From: Nicotiana tabacum
Taxonomy: Eukaryota > Streptophyta > Magnoliopsida > Solanales > Solanaceae
Direction: 5' to 3'
DNA length: 64,000 nucleotides
Assembly: GCF_000715075.1 (NCBI RefSeq)
Contig: NC_134082.1
Span: 196,963,948-197,027,947, forward strand
The notes under the pieces were generated by a model that saw only the letters and a program-made list of their open reading frames with translations, did no database searches and was not told where the DNA came from. The translations under genes were made by a program, and so were the position numbers. Shown piece after piece: positions 35,537-45,502 of this stretch; the first letter of the stretch is position 1, and each line of letters begins with the position of its first letter.

Positions 35537-37121
35537 ATGTCTTCTTTAGCATTTGTACTTACTCTTCTTTTTTTGGGTATATCAACTTTACATGCCGAGT
35601 ATTATGCACCTCTTCCTTATAGTTATAGTTATGCACCTACTACTAAAAAAACTACGAATGTGATTGATTCTTGTTGGCGTACCAAATCAAATTGGGCCAA
35701 GAACCGCCGTGCATTGGCTGATTGTGCCGTCGGCTACGGCAAAGCTGCCATCGGAGGGAAATTGGGTGCCATATATGTCGTTACTAATCCGTCGGACGAC
35801 CCCGTAAACCCTAAACCAGGTACACTAAGATATGGTGTAATTCAATCCAAACCACTATGGATTACTTTCGCCAAAAACATGGTTATAACACTAAAGAATG
35901 AGCTTATGATCAATAGTTACAAGACTATAGATGGAAGAGGAGCTAAAGTGGAGATTGCATATGGACCTTGTATCACAATTGCACATGTTAGCCATGTGAT
36001 TATACATGGGATTAGCATCCATGATTGTAAGCCTGGTAAAAAAGGCATTGTGCGGGATAGTCCGGTGCATGCCGGCCATCGTGGCGGCGCTGACGGAGAC
36101 GGTATTGATATTTTTCATTCTTCTCATATTTGGATCGACCATTGCTATCTTGCACGTTGCACCGATGGCCTTATTGACGTTATTCATGCTTCTACTGCTG
36201 TTACCATCTCCAACAACTACTTCACTCAGCATGATAAAGTACGTGTACATTAATTTTTCTACTTAGTCTATTCAATTAATTAGAATCTGCACTATTAAGC
36301 TGCAAATTGAATTTCTAACCGACTCGAAATAAATAAGCTTAGTTAGACGCTAGTGCAAACGATGATTTTCATTTTGTCCCTTTTCTTTTTTGGGGTTAAC
36401 TAATACTGAAAAAAATCTGATGAGCAGGTTATGTTATTTGGGCACAATGATAACAATAAAGAAGACAAGATTATGAAAGTGACGGTAGCCTTCAACTACT
36501 TTGGCCCTGGTTTAATAGAACGAATGCCAAGGTAAATATGATTTCTCTACATATTTATTTATTTATTTGAAGATTACCACTTCTCACGTAAGACAAATAT
36601 ATACATGCAGAGTGAGGCTAGGTTATGCTCATGTGGCCAACAATCGGTACGAAAAATGGTTGATGTATGCTATTGGTGGAAGTGCAAATCCAACCATCTT
36701 CAGTGAAGGAAATTATTTCATGGCATATAAATCCACACAAGTGAGCGAGATAATCTAAAATTCCCATTAATCCATGACAACTATATGTTAACCTTTCTTT
36801 TTCTTATAAACATTGATACTATCAATAATATATTATCTGCTGTATTAAGGTCTATAGTACACTAATAATACTCATGCATGATATTGTTGCGTTCTCACTT
36901 ATTAGGTTACGAAGAGGGAAGCAAAGAATGGGTGGAAGAATTGGAAGTGGAGGTCTTCAAAGGATAAATTTATGAATGGAGCATATTTTATACCATCTGG
37001 ATATGGAAGTACTAATCCATATTACTCAAAGGCTCAGTCATTTCCTGTGGCTGATGGATCTATGGTTCCTTCTTTAACTGCTGATGCTGGACCTTTACGT
37101 TGCACATCCTATAAATGTTAA
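35537..37121 (+). CDS. Pectate lyase (PL1 family), four exons
   Basis: Exons are 35537-36238, 36428-36531, 36611-36740 and 36906-37121. All introns are GT...AG, phases agree, and the product is 383 residues, the usual size for plant pectate lyases. Residues 1-22 ([20 protein letters not shown]...) form a signal peptide, so the enzyme is secreted to the wall, where PL1 enzymes cleave de-esterified homogalacturonan by Ca-dependent beta-elimination. Motifs are the N-terminal DSCWR...[15 protein letters not shown], the calcium-site Asp run DGDGID (186-191), WIDH (199-202), and the catalytic RMPRVR (266-271), which keeps the RxPxxR pattern. The usual 'RMPRCRHG' reads RMPRVRLG here, closer to pollen-allergen-type members. 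ATG 35537 is preferred over in-frame 35447 because of the signal peptide and TATA position. Expression and allergenicity are not inferable. Confidence 0.93.
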
Positions 37122-37557
37122 CTTTGAATTTTAATTTTTGTTTTTACGATTCTGGCCTGGAAGTGCAGGCTATTTTTCTTTTATTCACGCTCGAACTTTG
37201 ATTTTCTTCTACCAAAAACGGGGAGTCTTAAAAATTAGAATCCCTGAGAATGAGATGAGTACTGAAGGGTACTGTGTTGAGATCCATTTTGGATATTCCG
37301 TTGATCCTTAAAAAAAACTTTTATGTAAATATATGGTTAATTAGTAGGAACAATACAGATATTGTGCAATTGCTCTGGCCCTTCTTGCCTTTTGTTTTCC
37401 CCTTAAGCTGATAAAAATAAAGGATTTATTAAGTATATACACTATGCAATAATTTTTTACACTATCGATGTATTTTAACCTCTTATAACATGTTACTTAC
37501 CATTTGCTCTAGATAACCAATTAATGCAAATTAATTAAATAGATTGACCTAAAAAAG
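37122..37557 (+). other. 3' UTR and downstream spacer of pectate lyase
   Basis: No gene is seen. AATAAA at 37416-37421 is a plausible polyadenylation signal about 295 bp after the stop codon. The sequence then becomes AT-rich host DNA up to the tRNA-like sequence. Confidence 0.5.
37416..37421 (+). terminator. Candidate poly(A) signal of pectate lyase
   Basis: A canonical AATAAA in T/A-rich sequence downstream of the stop. Plant signals are loose, so an earlier site is possible. Confidence 0.4.
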
Positions 37558-38027
37558 GTATTTTTACTCCAACCGTTAGGATAACTAGTAGCACCCTCCC
37601 AAAGGGTTGTTACAAGTGAGCATACTCAGACAGGGTTATCTTCTTAATTGCGAGGATTCAAGGTAGAGTTGTTTGATCGGCGCAGTCATTGGAGTCCTTT
37701 TCCTTTACATTTATACTGTCAATTTCTATCCGAACAGTATTGTATTTTGAGATATTTCGATGTATTCAGCTAGAGTGCGTGACTCTGTACTACCTAGTCT
37801 TGGGGCTTTATAGTGATTATCGCGTGTTGGCATGTATCACCTTTAAATTTCTCTTTTTGTATTAAATTCTGCTTCATAATATCATGTTTTAATGGTTTAA
37901 CTGTTGTAAGTGATTCGCTTACCTAGTTTTAGAGACTAGGAGTCATCATAATCCTTAAGGCGGGATTTTGGGTCGTAACATAATGCCTTCCAAGCAATAG
38001 ACCCGGGTTCGACTCCGGGCAGTCACA
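37558..38027 (+). pseudogene. tRNA-Gly(UCC) pseudogene split by insertion
   Basis: The 5' half (37558-37584) contains CTCCAACCGTTAGGATAA, matching the D-arm part of plant nuclear tRNA-Gly. The 3' half (37984-38027) has the anticodon loop CTTCCAA (anticodon TCC), then GACCCGGGTTCGACTCC, the T-arm with box B. Between them lie 395 foreign bases plus a repeated ATAA (37581-37584 and 37980-37983). The two halves together are about 71-72 nt. The 5' acceptor bases differ from the expected sequence and the T-stem and acceptor 3' side carry changes (CCGGGC, AGTCACA), so pairing is damaged as well as interrupted. No functional tRNA is expected. A tRNA-derived SINE head is an alternative, but the near-identity to a full tRNA-Gly through its 3' end argues for a real old tRNA gene. 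Confidence 0.75.
37585..37979 (+). mobile_element. 395-bp LTR-derived insert in tRNA-Gly sequence
   Basis: The right end (GCGGGATTTTGGGTCGTAAC) and the preceding GATTCGCTTACCTAGTTTTA and GACTAGGAGTCATCA blocks match the 3' end of family B LTRs (compare the reverse complement of 49215-49300, and 33750-33824). The left end (CTAGTAGCACCCTCCC) lacks a clear TG start. The flanking ATAA repeat is only 4 bp. It is either a short LTR variant or a truncated LTR. Confidence 0.6.
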
Positions 38028-38490
38028 TCACAACTTTAATTGACCTAAACTTATCTTTTAGCCAGGTGTTTCCACCGTGAGTATATAATACTAAATTCAA
38101 AAATAAATAGTATTCACGACTATGTATTAGTCATTACTTTTTCATTCGTTGATGAAGTTTAATCATGCAAAAATCAAGTGAATTATTTGTAAATTCTACT
38201 CAAATTTCCATATCGGGGTTGATATACTTTTAGCAAATGGTCTTTGACCTTTAATGGCAAAAAAGATTGAAAGAACTTTTTCAATTTTAGAGCGTAAAAT
38301 TACCTTCTGCGATTCTATTTTCCACGAATGAATACATGATTACTTTCCAACGAACGAATACATGACATTCTTAAAATCATATTACCCTTTTTTTAAAGCT
38401 TCCAAGAACATAAAGAAAGTAAAAAAGATGTCGGAGAAAGAGTTTTGTAAGACAATTATTCACTTGAAAATAAAGGATTTGACTTGATCA
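38028..38490. other. Intergenic, nothing recognised
   Basis: AT-rich host-type sequence between the tRNA pseudogene and the foldback element. No gene, motif or repeat was identified. Confidence 0.5.
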
Positions 38491-39018
38491 GAGAAAATGA
38501 CGAAAACGGTGACTTATGTTTGAGGATAGGTTCTAGCTGGTCCGTTAAATATATTCTTCTGCAGTTGATCCTTTAAGTTTGCTGAAAGTGATCACTTTTA
38601 ATCCCCCAAATATTTAACAAACATTGTTTGTTAGATTTAACCAAAACTATGAAAAAATAGGATTTTATATAAAATAAAATAAAATAGAGGTATAATTTTT
38701 GCAGATTTTGCTATTTTGTTCAATTTCTGGAATCTGGTGCAGCTTCGTAGTGCAGTTCCTATTCTTCTTATTCATCTCTGGTGTCTGATGCATTTTGTTT
38801 TGTCGCAATTTTTAGGATTTGATGTGACTTTCCTAGTTTTTTCGAATCGTTTTTCACAGGTCCTATTAAATTTGACTACCAAAGTTTATTAAATATTTAA
38901 TAGAGACTAAAATTGCTCACTTCTTTTGCAAGCTTGAAGAATCAAAACTGCTCAAGAATATATTTAAGGAACCAGTTTAAACCTACCCCAAAAATAAGGG
39001 GCCATTTTTGCCATTCTC
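38491..39018. mobile_element. Foldback/MITE-like element with about 130-bp inverted ends
   Basis: Bases 38491-38622 align along their whole length with the reverse complement of 38884-39018. Both start GAGAA-ATG.C.AAAA, share CTTAT.TTTG.GG.TAGGTT, then TTAAATATATTCTT, GCAGTT and finally AAATATTTAA.AAAC. The centre (38623-38883) is unrelated and AT-rich with no coding capacity. Imperfect flanking ACTTGATCA/TCTTAATCA could be a 9-bp target duplication, which would fit a Mutator-type element. The family is not assigned. Confidence 0.7.
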
Positions 39019-39430
39019 TAGTCTTAATCATCATAGCACTGAAGTTTGAGATCTTTACACAAATAATCGGATAGATTCATTATTTATTTATTCAAGTCAA
39101 TTTACAAAGATTATATACTGATCATATATAATTATACATATATTATATATGAATTATACTTATATCATATAAACGCCGGCTATTTTTAGTTTAAGCAGTT
39201 GAGTTAACAACTATTTAGATCAATTCTTCATAGAAAATCTATCATTCTCATCTTCTTTAAGCTGTTTAGACCAAATTATTTATGAATTTTAGCTTTCCCT
39301 AAGCATTTTCCGCGAACTAGTTTGTTAATAAAAATCGTTCTACATTTAAGAAGTTAAAACATTTAACAAAAAGCAGTCACCCAAATCTAATTTCTCTCAT
39401 TACTCCCCAAAATTGAAATAAATTTAGAAA
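39019..39430. other. AT-rich intergenic, nothing recognised
   Basis: It contains an extended TATATA/ATATAT-rich stretch (39113-39172). No gene was recognised. The last five bases AGAAA are the copia target duplication. Confidence 0.5.
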
Positions 39431-39690
39431 TGTTATGAATAGTTTGTACATTGGATACTACTTTGGATACTACTTTGGATACTACATTGGATGCTACATT
39501 GGATGCCTATGTTGTGAATAACTTAAAGATTAAATTTCCTATTTTATGTCCATCATCTTTACTTTTTATGCCTATAAAAGGCCATGTAATTGCAATGAAA
39601 AATTACACCAAAGTGAAAGAAGAAAACACTTCTCCATTCTCTCTATTTCTTCTTGTTTACATTTTACTGCATTGCTTTTATTTTATAACA
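39431..39690 (+). repeat. 5' LTR of copia element
   Basis: 260 bp with TG...CA ends. TATAAAAG at 39573-39580 is a clear TATA box. Upstream lie five 12-bp tandem units. Confidence 0.95.
39451..39510 (+). repeat. Five 12-bp tandem units in copia U3
   Basis: TTGGATACTACT is repeated five times with small changes in the last two units, ending 62 bases before the TATA box. The 3' LTR has the same array (45258-45317) with one differing base. The position suggests upstream promoter elements. The function is inferred. Confidence 0.9.
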
Positions 39691-40298
39691 CGTTATCAGC
39701 ACGAAGCTCTAATTTTATTCTTAACTCCCGCTAAGTTGAGCCATATTTTATTAAGGTATGTATTATTATAATCATTTTATTTATGGCAGTACATATCATA
39801 TGCTTATTGTTTGCAGATTACTTGTGCAAGCTTGGGCATCTTAAATAGTTTAAGTACATTGCAGTGATAAAATAACTATTTCCTTCCGTGCTCAACTCTT
39901 AGAGGACCTCAAAGTCATCAAACTAGCTATGCACTAATGTCATACTTATAATATTCATGGACTCCCTAGATCAAAACATATCTTTAAGGCATTTTGAAGA
40001 ACTGTGAGAAATAAATTGACAAGCAATAATTTTATAGTTTAATTACTTTATATTTATTGGAACATATAAATAATGTTAGTCACGTTCAGTTCTATTAACA
40101 CATATATATCAATAATATAAAGTGAAATGAAACAAGTATGTAATTTCTACTTTATGGCAAGAATAAAATGAAATAGTAGATTGTTAACATGATATAGCTC
40201 TATTTTCATTTTTTTTACCTTAATCGTTTTGTTTTCATTAATTGTTTATTATTATAATTATTTCTCTAACTTATTCATCTTTTATGATAGTTTTTACT
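39691..40298 (+). other. PBS region and leader of copia element
   Basis: The PBS region starts CGTTATCAGCACGAAGCTC, immediately after the LTR. This sequence after 'TAACA' is common in plant copia elements. I cannot name the priming tRNA with confidence. The rest is an AT-rich leader without a gene. Confidence 0.65.
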
Positions 40299-41333
40299 AT
40301 GTCAGATTTATCAAAACTTGAATTTGTGGCACTTGACATCACCGGGAGGAACTATTTATCATGGGTTCTTGATGCTGAAATTCACCTTGACGCTAAAGGT
40401 CTTGGAAATACTATTATACAAGGAAATGAAGCATCAAATAAGGATAAATCGAAGGCCATGATTTTCCTTCATCATCATCTACATGAAGGGTTAAAAACTG
40501 AATATTTAACCATAAAAGATCCACTTGAATTATGGATTAATTTGAAGGATCGATATGACCACCTAAAACTTACGGTATTACCGAAAGCTCAGTATGAGTG
40601 GATACATTTAAGGTTGCAAGACTTTAAAACCGTAAGTGAGTATAATTCTGTTATCTTTAAAGTAAGTTCTCTATTAAAATTATGTGGAGACACTATCACA
40701 GATGAGGACTTATTGGAAAAAACATTTTCTACTTTTCACGCTTCAAATGTGGTGCTACAACAACAATACCGTGAAAAAGGTTTTAAGAAATATTCTGAGT
40801 TAATCACATGCCTACTTGTGGCTGAGCAGAATAATACTCTATTAATGAAAAATCATGAAGCCCGTCCCACTTGGTCAGCTCCATTTTCGGAAGTGAATGC
40901 TGTAGCAACATATGATAAGTTTGAAAGAAAATAAAATAATTACCGTGGTCGTGGACATGGTCGTAAACGTGGACGTGGCAGGGGGCGAAACAATTATCGT
41001 CATTATGGTGGAAATAAATTGGAGAACAATAAGGGTTCTCAAATTAATCATTCAAAAGGTAAAGCTAGTATGTGTCACCAATGTGGTATGAGAGGTCATT
41101 GGGCACGCATATGTCGTACGCCAGAACATTTTGTCAAACTTTATCAAGCCTCCCTCAAGAAAAAAGAAAATAATGTGGAGGCACACTTGACCTTTCAAAA
41201 TAATGATGATGAAGCAGGTCCCTCAAATAAATATGATTCTAAGGCACATCTTGCATATAAAGATGATGATTTTGAAGGCCTAACAAATATTACTCATTTA
41301 GAAGTTGGGGACTTCTTTGAGGATATTGACTGA
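40299..41333 (+). pseudogene. Copia gag with one internal stop
   Basis: ATG 40299 opens MSDLSKLEFVALDITGRNYL, a copia gag start. The N-terminal domain continues to 40931. A single TAA at 40932 interrupts an otherwise continuous frame, which goes on through an Arg/Gly-rich basic tract (RGRGHGRKRGRGRGRN) and one CCHC zinc knuckle, CHQCGMRGHWARIC (about 41073-41114), to the natural stop TGA 41331-41333. Gag forms the virus-like particle and binds RNA. The stop removes the basic tract and the knuckle. The later start at 40242 only adds a hydrophobic extension from the leader and is not preferred. Confidence 0.9.
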
Positions 41334-41524
41334 AGAACTAATCATCTTACTGGGGAATGAAGCTATAAAAGTTGTTATGTTTATGTTTGCAACTAGTTTA
41401 TTTTTCTTGAGTGTATTTTCCTAATGCATCATGTGTTGCTAGTTTCTACATTTCTAATGTATTTCTTAATATTTTTTTCCTGCTTGTCTTTCATTTTTCT
41501 TATGATGTATTATTTGTCTTTTTT
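41334..41524 (+). other. T-rich gag-pol spacer
   Basis: 191 nt separate the gag stop from the first pol ATG at 41525. The pol frame is offset by two from gag. The stretch is strongly T-rich (TTTTTTTCCTGCTTGTC near 41473) and intron-like in composition. It carries GTATTTTCC near 41411, a possible donor, but I could not confirm acceptors. Confidence 0.4.
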
Positions 41525-42931
41525 ATGAAGAATATGAAAATTCCCCAGTCTTCAGTTGGACTCAAGATTAATAAAGATGATATATGTCTTCTGGATAGTG
41601 CTACAACACACACTATTTTAAAAGATAAGAGATATTTCTCTTATTTGGTAATGAAAGAAGCGAATGTTAATACAATATCCGGTAGTACAAGATTAATTGA
41701 AGGTTCTGGAAGAACCAATTTATTACTACCAGGAGGAACAAATTTGGCTATTGATGAAGCACTATATTGTAGTAAATCTCAAAGAAACTTATTAAGTTTC
41801 AAAGATATTCGCCAAAATGGCTATCATATTGAGACTACAAATGATGAAAAGATTGAATATCTTTATATTACTACAATAATGTCTGATAAGAAATATGTGC
41901 TTGAAATGTTACCTGCTCTTTCCTCCGGTTTATACTACACAAGTATTAGCAGGATTGAAACACATGCCGTAGTAAACGAGAAGTTTACTTATCAAGATAA
42001 TTTTATTATTTGGCATGACCGGTTGGGCCATCCTGGTTCTAATATGATGCGTAAAATAATTGAGAATTCACATAGACATGCAATGAAGAATCAGAAGATT
42101 CTTCAATTTAAGGAATTCTCTTGTGCTGCGTGTTCTCAAGGAAAATTAATTGTTAGACCATCAACTATTAAAGTTAGGATGGAATCCCCTGCATTTCTGG
42201 AACGTATACAGGGTGATATATGTGGGTTCATTCACCCTCCATGTGGACCATTCAAATATTATATGGTTTTGGTAGATGCATCTACAAGATGGTCACATGT
42301 GTGCTTACTATCAACTCGCAATATGGCATTTGCGAGATTGTTGGCTCAAATAATAAAGCTAAGAGCACAATTTCCAGATTATGCAATTAAGACAATTCGT
42401 CTTGATAATGCCGGTGAGTTTACATCCCAAGCCTTTAATGATTATTGTATTTCAATTGGGATAACAATTGAGCATCCGGTTGCTCATGTTCATACACAAA
42501 ATGGTCTAGCAGAATCATTGATCAAACGCCTCCAATTAATTGCTAGACCAATGCTTATGAGAACAAAACTTCTCATTTCAGTACGGGGTCATGCTATTTT
42601 GCACGCAGCAGCATTTGTGTGGATAAGGCCCACAAGTTATCATAAAGTCTCCTCATTGCAATTGGCTTTTGGTCAGGAGCCAAATATTTCCCATCTTAGG
42701 ATCTTTGATTGTGCGATATATGTTCCAATTGCTCCACCACAACGAACAAAGATGGGTCCTCAAAGAAGGTTGGGGATATATGTTGGATATGAATCTCCTT
42801 CTATTATAAAATATCTAGAGCCGATGACTGGAGATTTATTTAAGGCAAGATTTTCTGATTGCCATTTTAATGAATCAGTATATCCAACATTAGGGGGAGA
42901 AAATAAGCAGCTGAAAAAGAAGATAGATTAG
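41525..42931 (+). pseudogene. Copia pol, protease and integrase part
   Basis: ATG 41525 opens MKNMKIPQSSVGLK. The protease box LLDSATTHTIL carries the catalytic Asp. The integrase zinc domain reads WHDRLGHPG...CAACSQGK. The DDE residues are Asp in QGDICGF, Asp in IRLDNAGEF and Glu in HTQNGLAESLIK. The fold continues to QRRLGIYVGYES and CHFNESVYPTLGG. It stops at TAG 42929-42931, before the linker to RT. This part is uninterrupted for about 470 residues. Confidence 0.9.
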
Positions 42932-43413
42932 AATGCATTATCATTGTCTCATTTAGATCCTCGAACAAATTAATGTGAAAAAAAGGTTCAAAAGATTATT
43001 TATTTACAAAATATTGCAAATCAATTGCCAGATGCATTCATTAACCTACCAAGGGTGACTAAGTCACATATTCTAGCTGCTAATGCTCCAATTCGAGTTG
43101 ATATCCCGACAGAATAATTAATTAAAGCAAATGAGTCTAAGCCATGCTTGAAACGTGGTAGACCAATCGGTTCTAAAGATAAAAATCCTCGAAGAAGAAA
43201 ATGAGCAAGTGATCAAAGTGAACGTAACACAGAGGTAGTGGCTCAAGAAGAGCCCCAAGACGTAACAAATGATAAGACCTTAGGGGAGGTCCAGGTACCT
43301 AAAAATAATAAAAATGAAGAAATATCAATAAGTTACGTCTCAACCGGGAAAATATGGAACCGAAATAAATTGTTATCCATAACATTTTTGCTTATAATGT
43401 TGCTGTTGAAATA
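42932..43413 (+). pseudogene. Copia pol linker, multiply broken
   Basis: The linker between integrase and RT is readable as LPDAFINLPRVTKSHI, then RPIGSKDKNPRRRK and EEISISYVSTGKIWNR, in the + frames. It contains stops near 42973, 43117 and 43202, a shift near 42980, and another near 43375 that leads into the RT frame. Divergence is concentrated here. Confidence 0.8.
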
Positions 43414-45045
43414 ATGCAACAAGATGAGGATCTTGAACCAAAATTTGTCAATGAATGTAGACAGAAAAATGATTGGCCAAAATGGAAAGACACTATCCAG
43501 GCAGAGTTAACTTCACTTGGAAAACGTGAAGTCTTCGAACCCATAGTTCGAACACCTGAAGACATAAAGCCAGTAGGGTATAAATGGGTATTTGTGCGAA
43601 AACAAAATGATAAAAATGAAGTCGTTAGATATAAAGCACGACTTCTGGCACAAGGGTTTTCCCAAAGGCCTGAAATTGATTATATGGAGACATATTCTCC
43701 TGTAGTGGATGCTATCACCTTCAGGTATCTCATAAATATGGCAGTACAAGAAAAACTTGATATGCATCTAATGGATGTTGTTACAGCCTATTTGTATGGA
43801 TCATTAGGCAACAAAATTTTTATGAAAGTACCTGAGGGATTTAAAGTGCCAGAAGCATATAAAAATTTTCGAGAAACTTGTTCAATAAAGCTTCAGAAAT
43901 CTTTATACGGATTGAAACAATTAGGACGTATATGGTACAATCGCCTGAGTGAATACCTGTTGAAAGAATGGTACAAGAATGATCCAATTTATCCCTGTGT
44001 CTTTATAAAAAAGTCTAGATCTGAATTTGTTATAATCGCCGTGTATGTTGATGATTTAAATATCATTGGAACTCCTGGGGAGCTTCCAAAAACAGTAGAC
44101 TGTTTGAAGAAAGAATTTGAAATGAAAGATCTTGGAAAGACAAAATTTTGTCTTGGTCTACAAATTGAGTATATGAAAGATGAAATATTTGTCCATCAAT
44201 CGACATACACCGAAAAGATTTTAAAGCGATTCTTTATGGATAAAGCACATCCATTGAGTACCCCGATGGTTGTGAGATCACTTGATATAAAGAAAGATCC
44301 ATTCCGACCTCATAAAAATGATGAAGAGCTTTTTGGTGCCGAAGTACCATATCTTAGTGCAATTGGGGCATTAATGTATCTTGCCAATAATTCCCGACCA
44401 GATATAGCTTTCTCAGTAAGCTTATTGACAAGATTTAGTACTTCGCCAACACAAAGACACTGGAATGGTATTAAACATATATTCAGATACCTCCAAGGGA
44501 CCATTGATATGGGTTTATTTTATTCAAATGAATCCAAGTCATCATTGATTGGTTATGCAGATGCAGGATATTTGTCTGATCCACACAAAGGTCGATCTCA
44601 AACAAGCTATTTATTTACAAGTGGAGGTACAACCATATCATGGCGTTCGACAAAACAAACTATGGTTGCTACTTCTTCAAATCATGCAGAGATAATAGCC
44701 ATTCACGAAGCAAGTCGAGAATGTGTTTGGTTAAGATCTATAACTCAACACATTCATCAAACATGTGGTCTTTCTTCGAAAGAGAATATTCCAACAATAT
44801 TGTATGAAGACAATGCTGCATGCATAGCTCAATTGAAAGAAGGATATATCAAAGGAGATAGAACAAAACACATTTCACCGAAATTCTTTTTCACTCATGA
44901 TCTTCAGAAGAATGGTGAAATAGATGTACAACAAGTTCGTTCAAGTGATAATTTGGTTGATCTGTTCACTAAGGCATTACCAACTTCAATATTTGAAAAG
45001 CTGATATATAAGATTGGAATGCGTCGTCTTCGAGACATTAAGTGA
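43414..45045 (+). pseudogene. Copia pol, reverse transcriptase and RNase H
   Basis: An open frame of 543 codons. RT blocks are KPVGYKWVFVRKQND, VVRYKARLLAQGFSQ, LMDVVTAYLYGSL (Asp), SLYGLKQ and the catalytic YVDDLNIIGT. RNase H has Asp in GYADAGYLSD, Glu in SSNHAEIIAI and Asp in LYEDNAACI, and ends FTKALPTSIFEKLIYKIGM. All catalytic residues I can identify are present, so this part looks intact, but it is cut off from the upstream pol by the broken linker. It is labelled pseudogene for that reason. Confidence 0.9.
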
Positions 45046-45225
45046 TTTTTCATCAGGGGGAGTAACTACACGCTGCACTCTTTTCCTTAACCAAGGTTTT
45101 GTCCCACTGGGTTTTCCTGGTAAGGTTTTTAATGAGGCAGCAAGCAATGCATATTATAAATAACTATGTACATCCCAATATTTTTTTTGTAAGTTTTTAA
45201 TGAGGCACATTATCTTACATGGACA

Positions 45226-45237
45226 TCCAAGAGGGAG
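45226..45237 (+). other. Polypurine tract of copia element
   Basis: The purine-rich run CCAAGAGGGAG touches the 3' LTR start at 45238. It is part of the 'catccaagagggag' boundary common in this element type. Confidence 0.75.
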
Positions 45238-45497
45238 TGTTATGAATAGTTTGTACATTGGATACTACTTTGGATACTACATTGGATACTACATTGGATG
45301 CTACATTGGATGCCCATGTTGTGAATAACTTAAAGATTAAATTTCCTATTTTATGTCCATCATCTTTACTTTTTATGCCTATAAAAGGCCATGTAATTGC
45401 AATGAAAAATTACACCAAAGTGAAAGAAGAAAACACTTCTCCATTCTCTATATCTCTTCTTGTTTACATTTTACTGCATTGCTTTTATTTTATAACA
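45238..45497 (+). repeat. 3' LTR of copia element
   Basis: 260 bp. It matches the 5' LTR with about four substitutions (one in the 12-bp array, one in CCTATG/CCCATG, two in the CTCTATTTC/TATATCTC region). TATAAAAG is at 45380-45387. Confidence 0.95.
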
Positions 45498-45502
45498 AGA
45501 AA

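Larger units (their letters stand above)
39431..45497 (+). mobile_element. Complete Ty1/copia element, TSD AGAAA
   Basis: Two 260-bp LTRs (39431-39690 and 45238-45497) both begin TGTTATGAAT and end TTTATAACA. They differ at about four positions by eye and are flanked by AGAAA (39426-39430 and 45498-45502). Order: LTR, PBS region, 608-nt leader, gag, pol with protease, integrase, RT and RNase H (copia order), PPT, LTR. The low LTR divergence (about 1.5 percent) implies a recent insertion, yet gag and pol are broken. The lineage is not assigned. Confidence 0.95.

Noticed and set aside
36006..36266. Overlapping frames inside pectate lyase exon 1 on both strands (also 35891-36250, -)
   Set aside because: Shadows of the real coding exon. 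The exon has clear protein motifs and splice sites in its own frame.
39451..39771. Open frame starting with a repeated MDTTLDTTLDTTLDATLDA peptide (second copy at 45258-45551)
   Set aside because: It is the translation of the 12-bp U3 repeats and the rest of the copia LTR. The same frame occurs in both LTRs and has no protein support.
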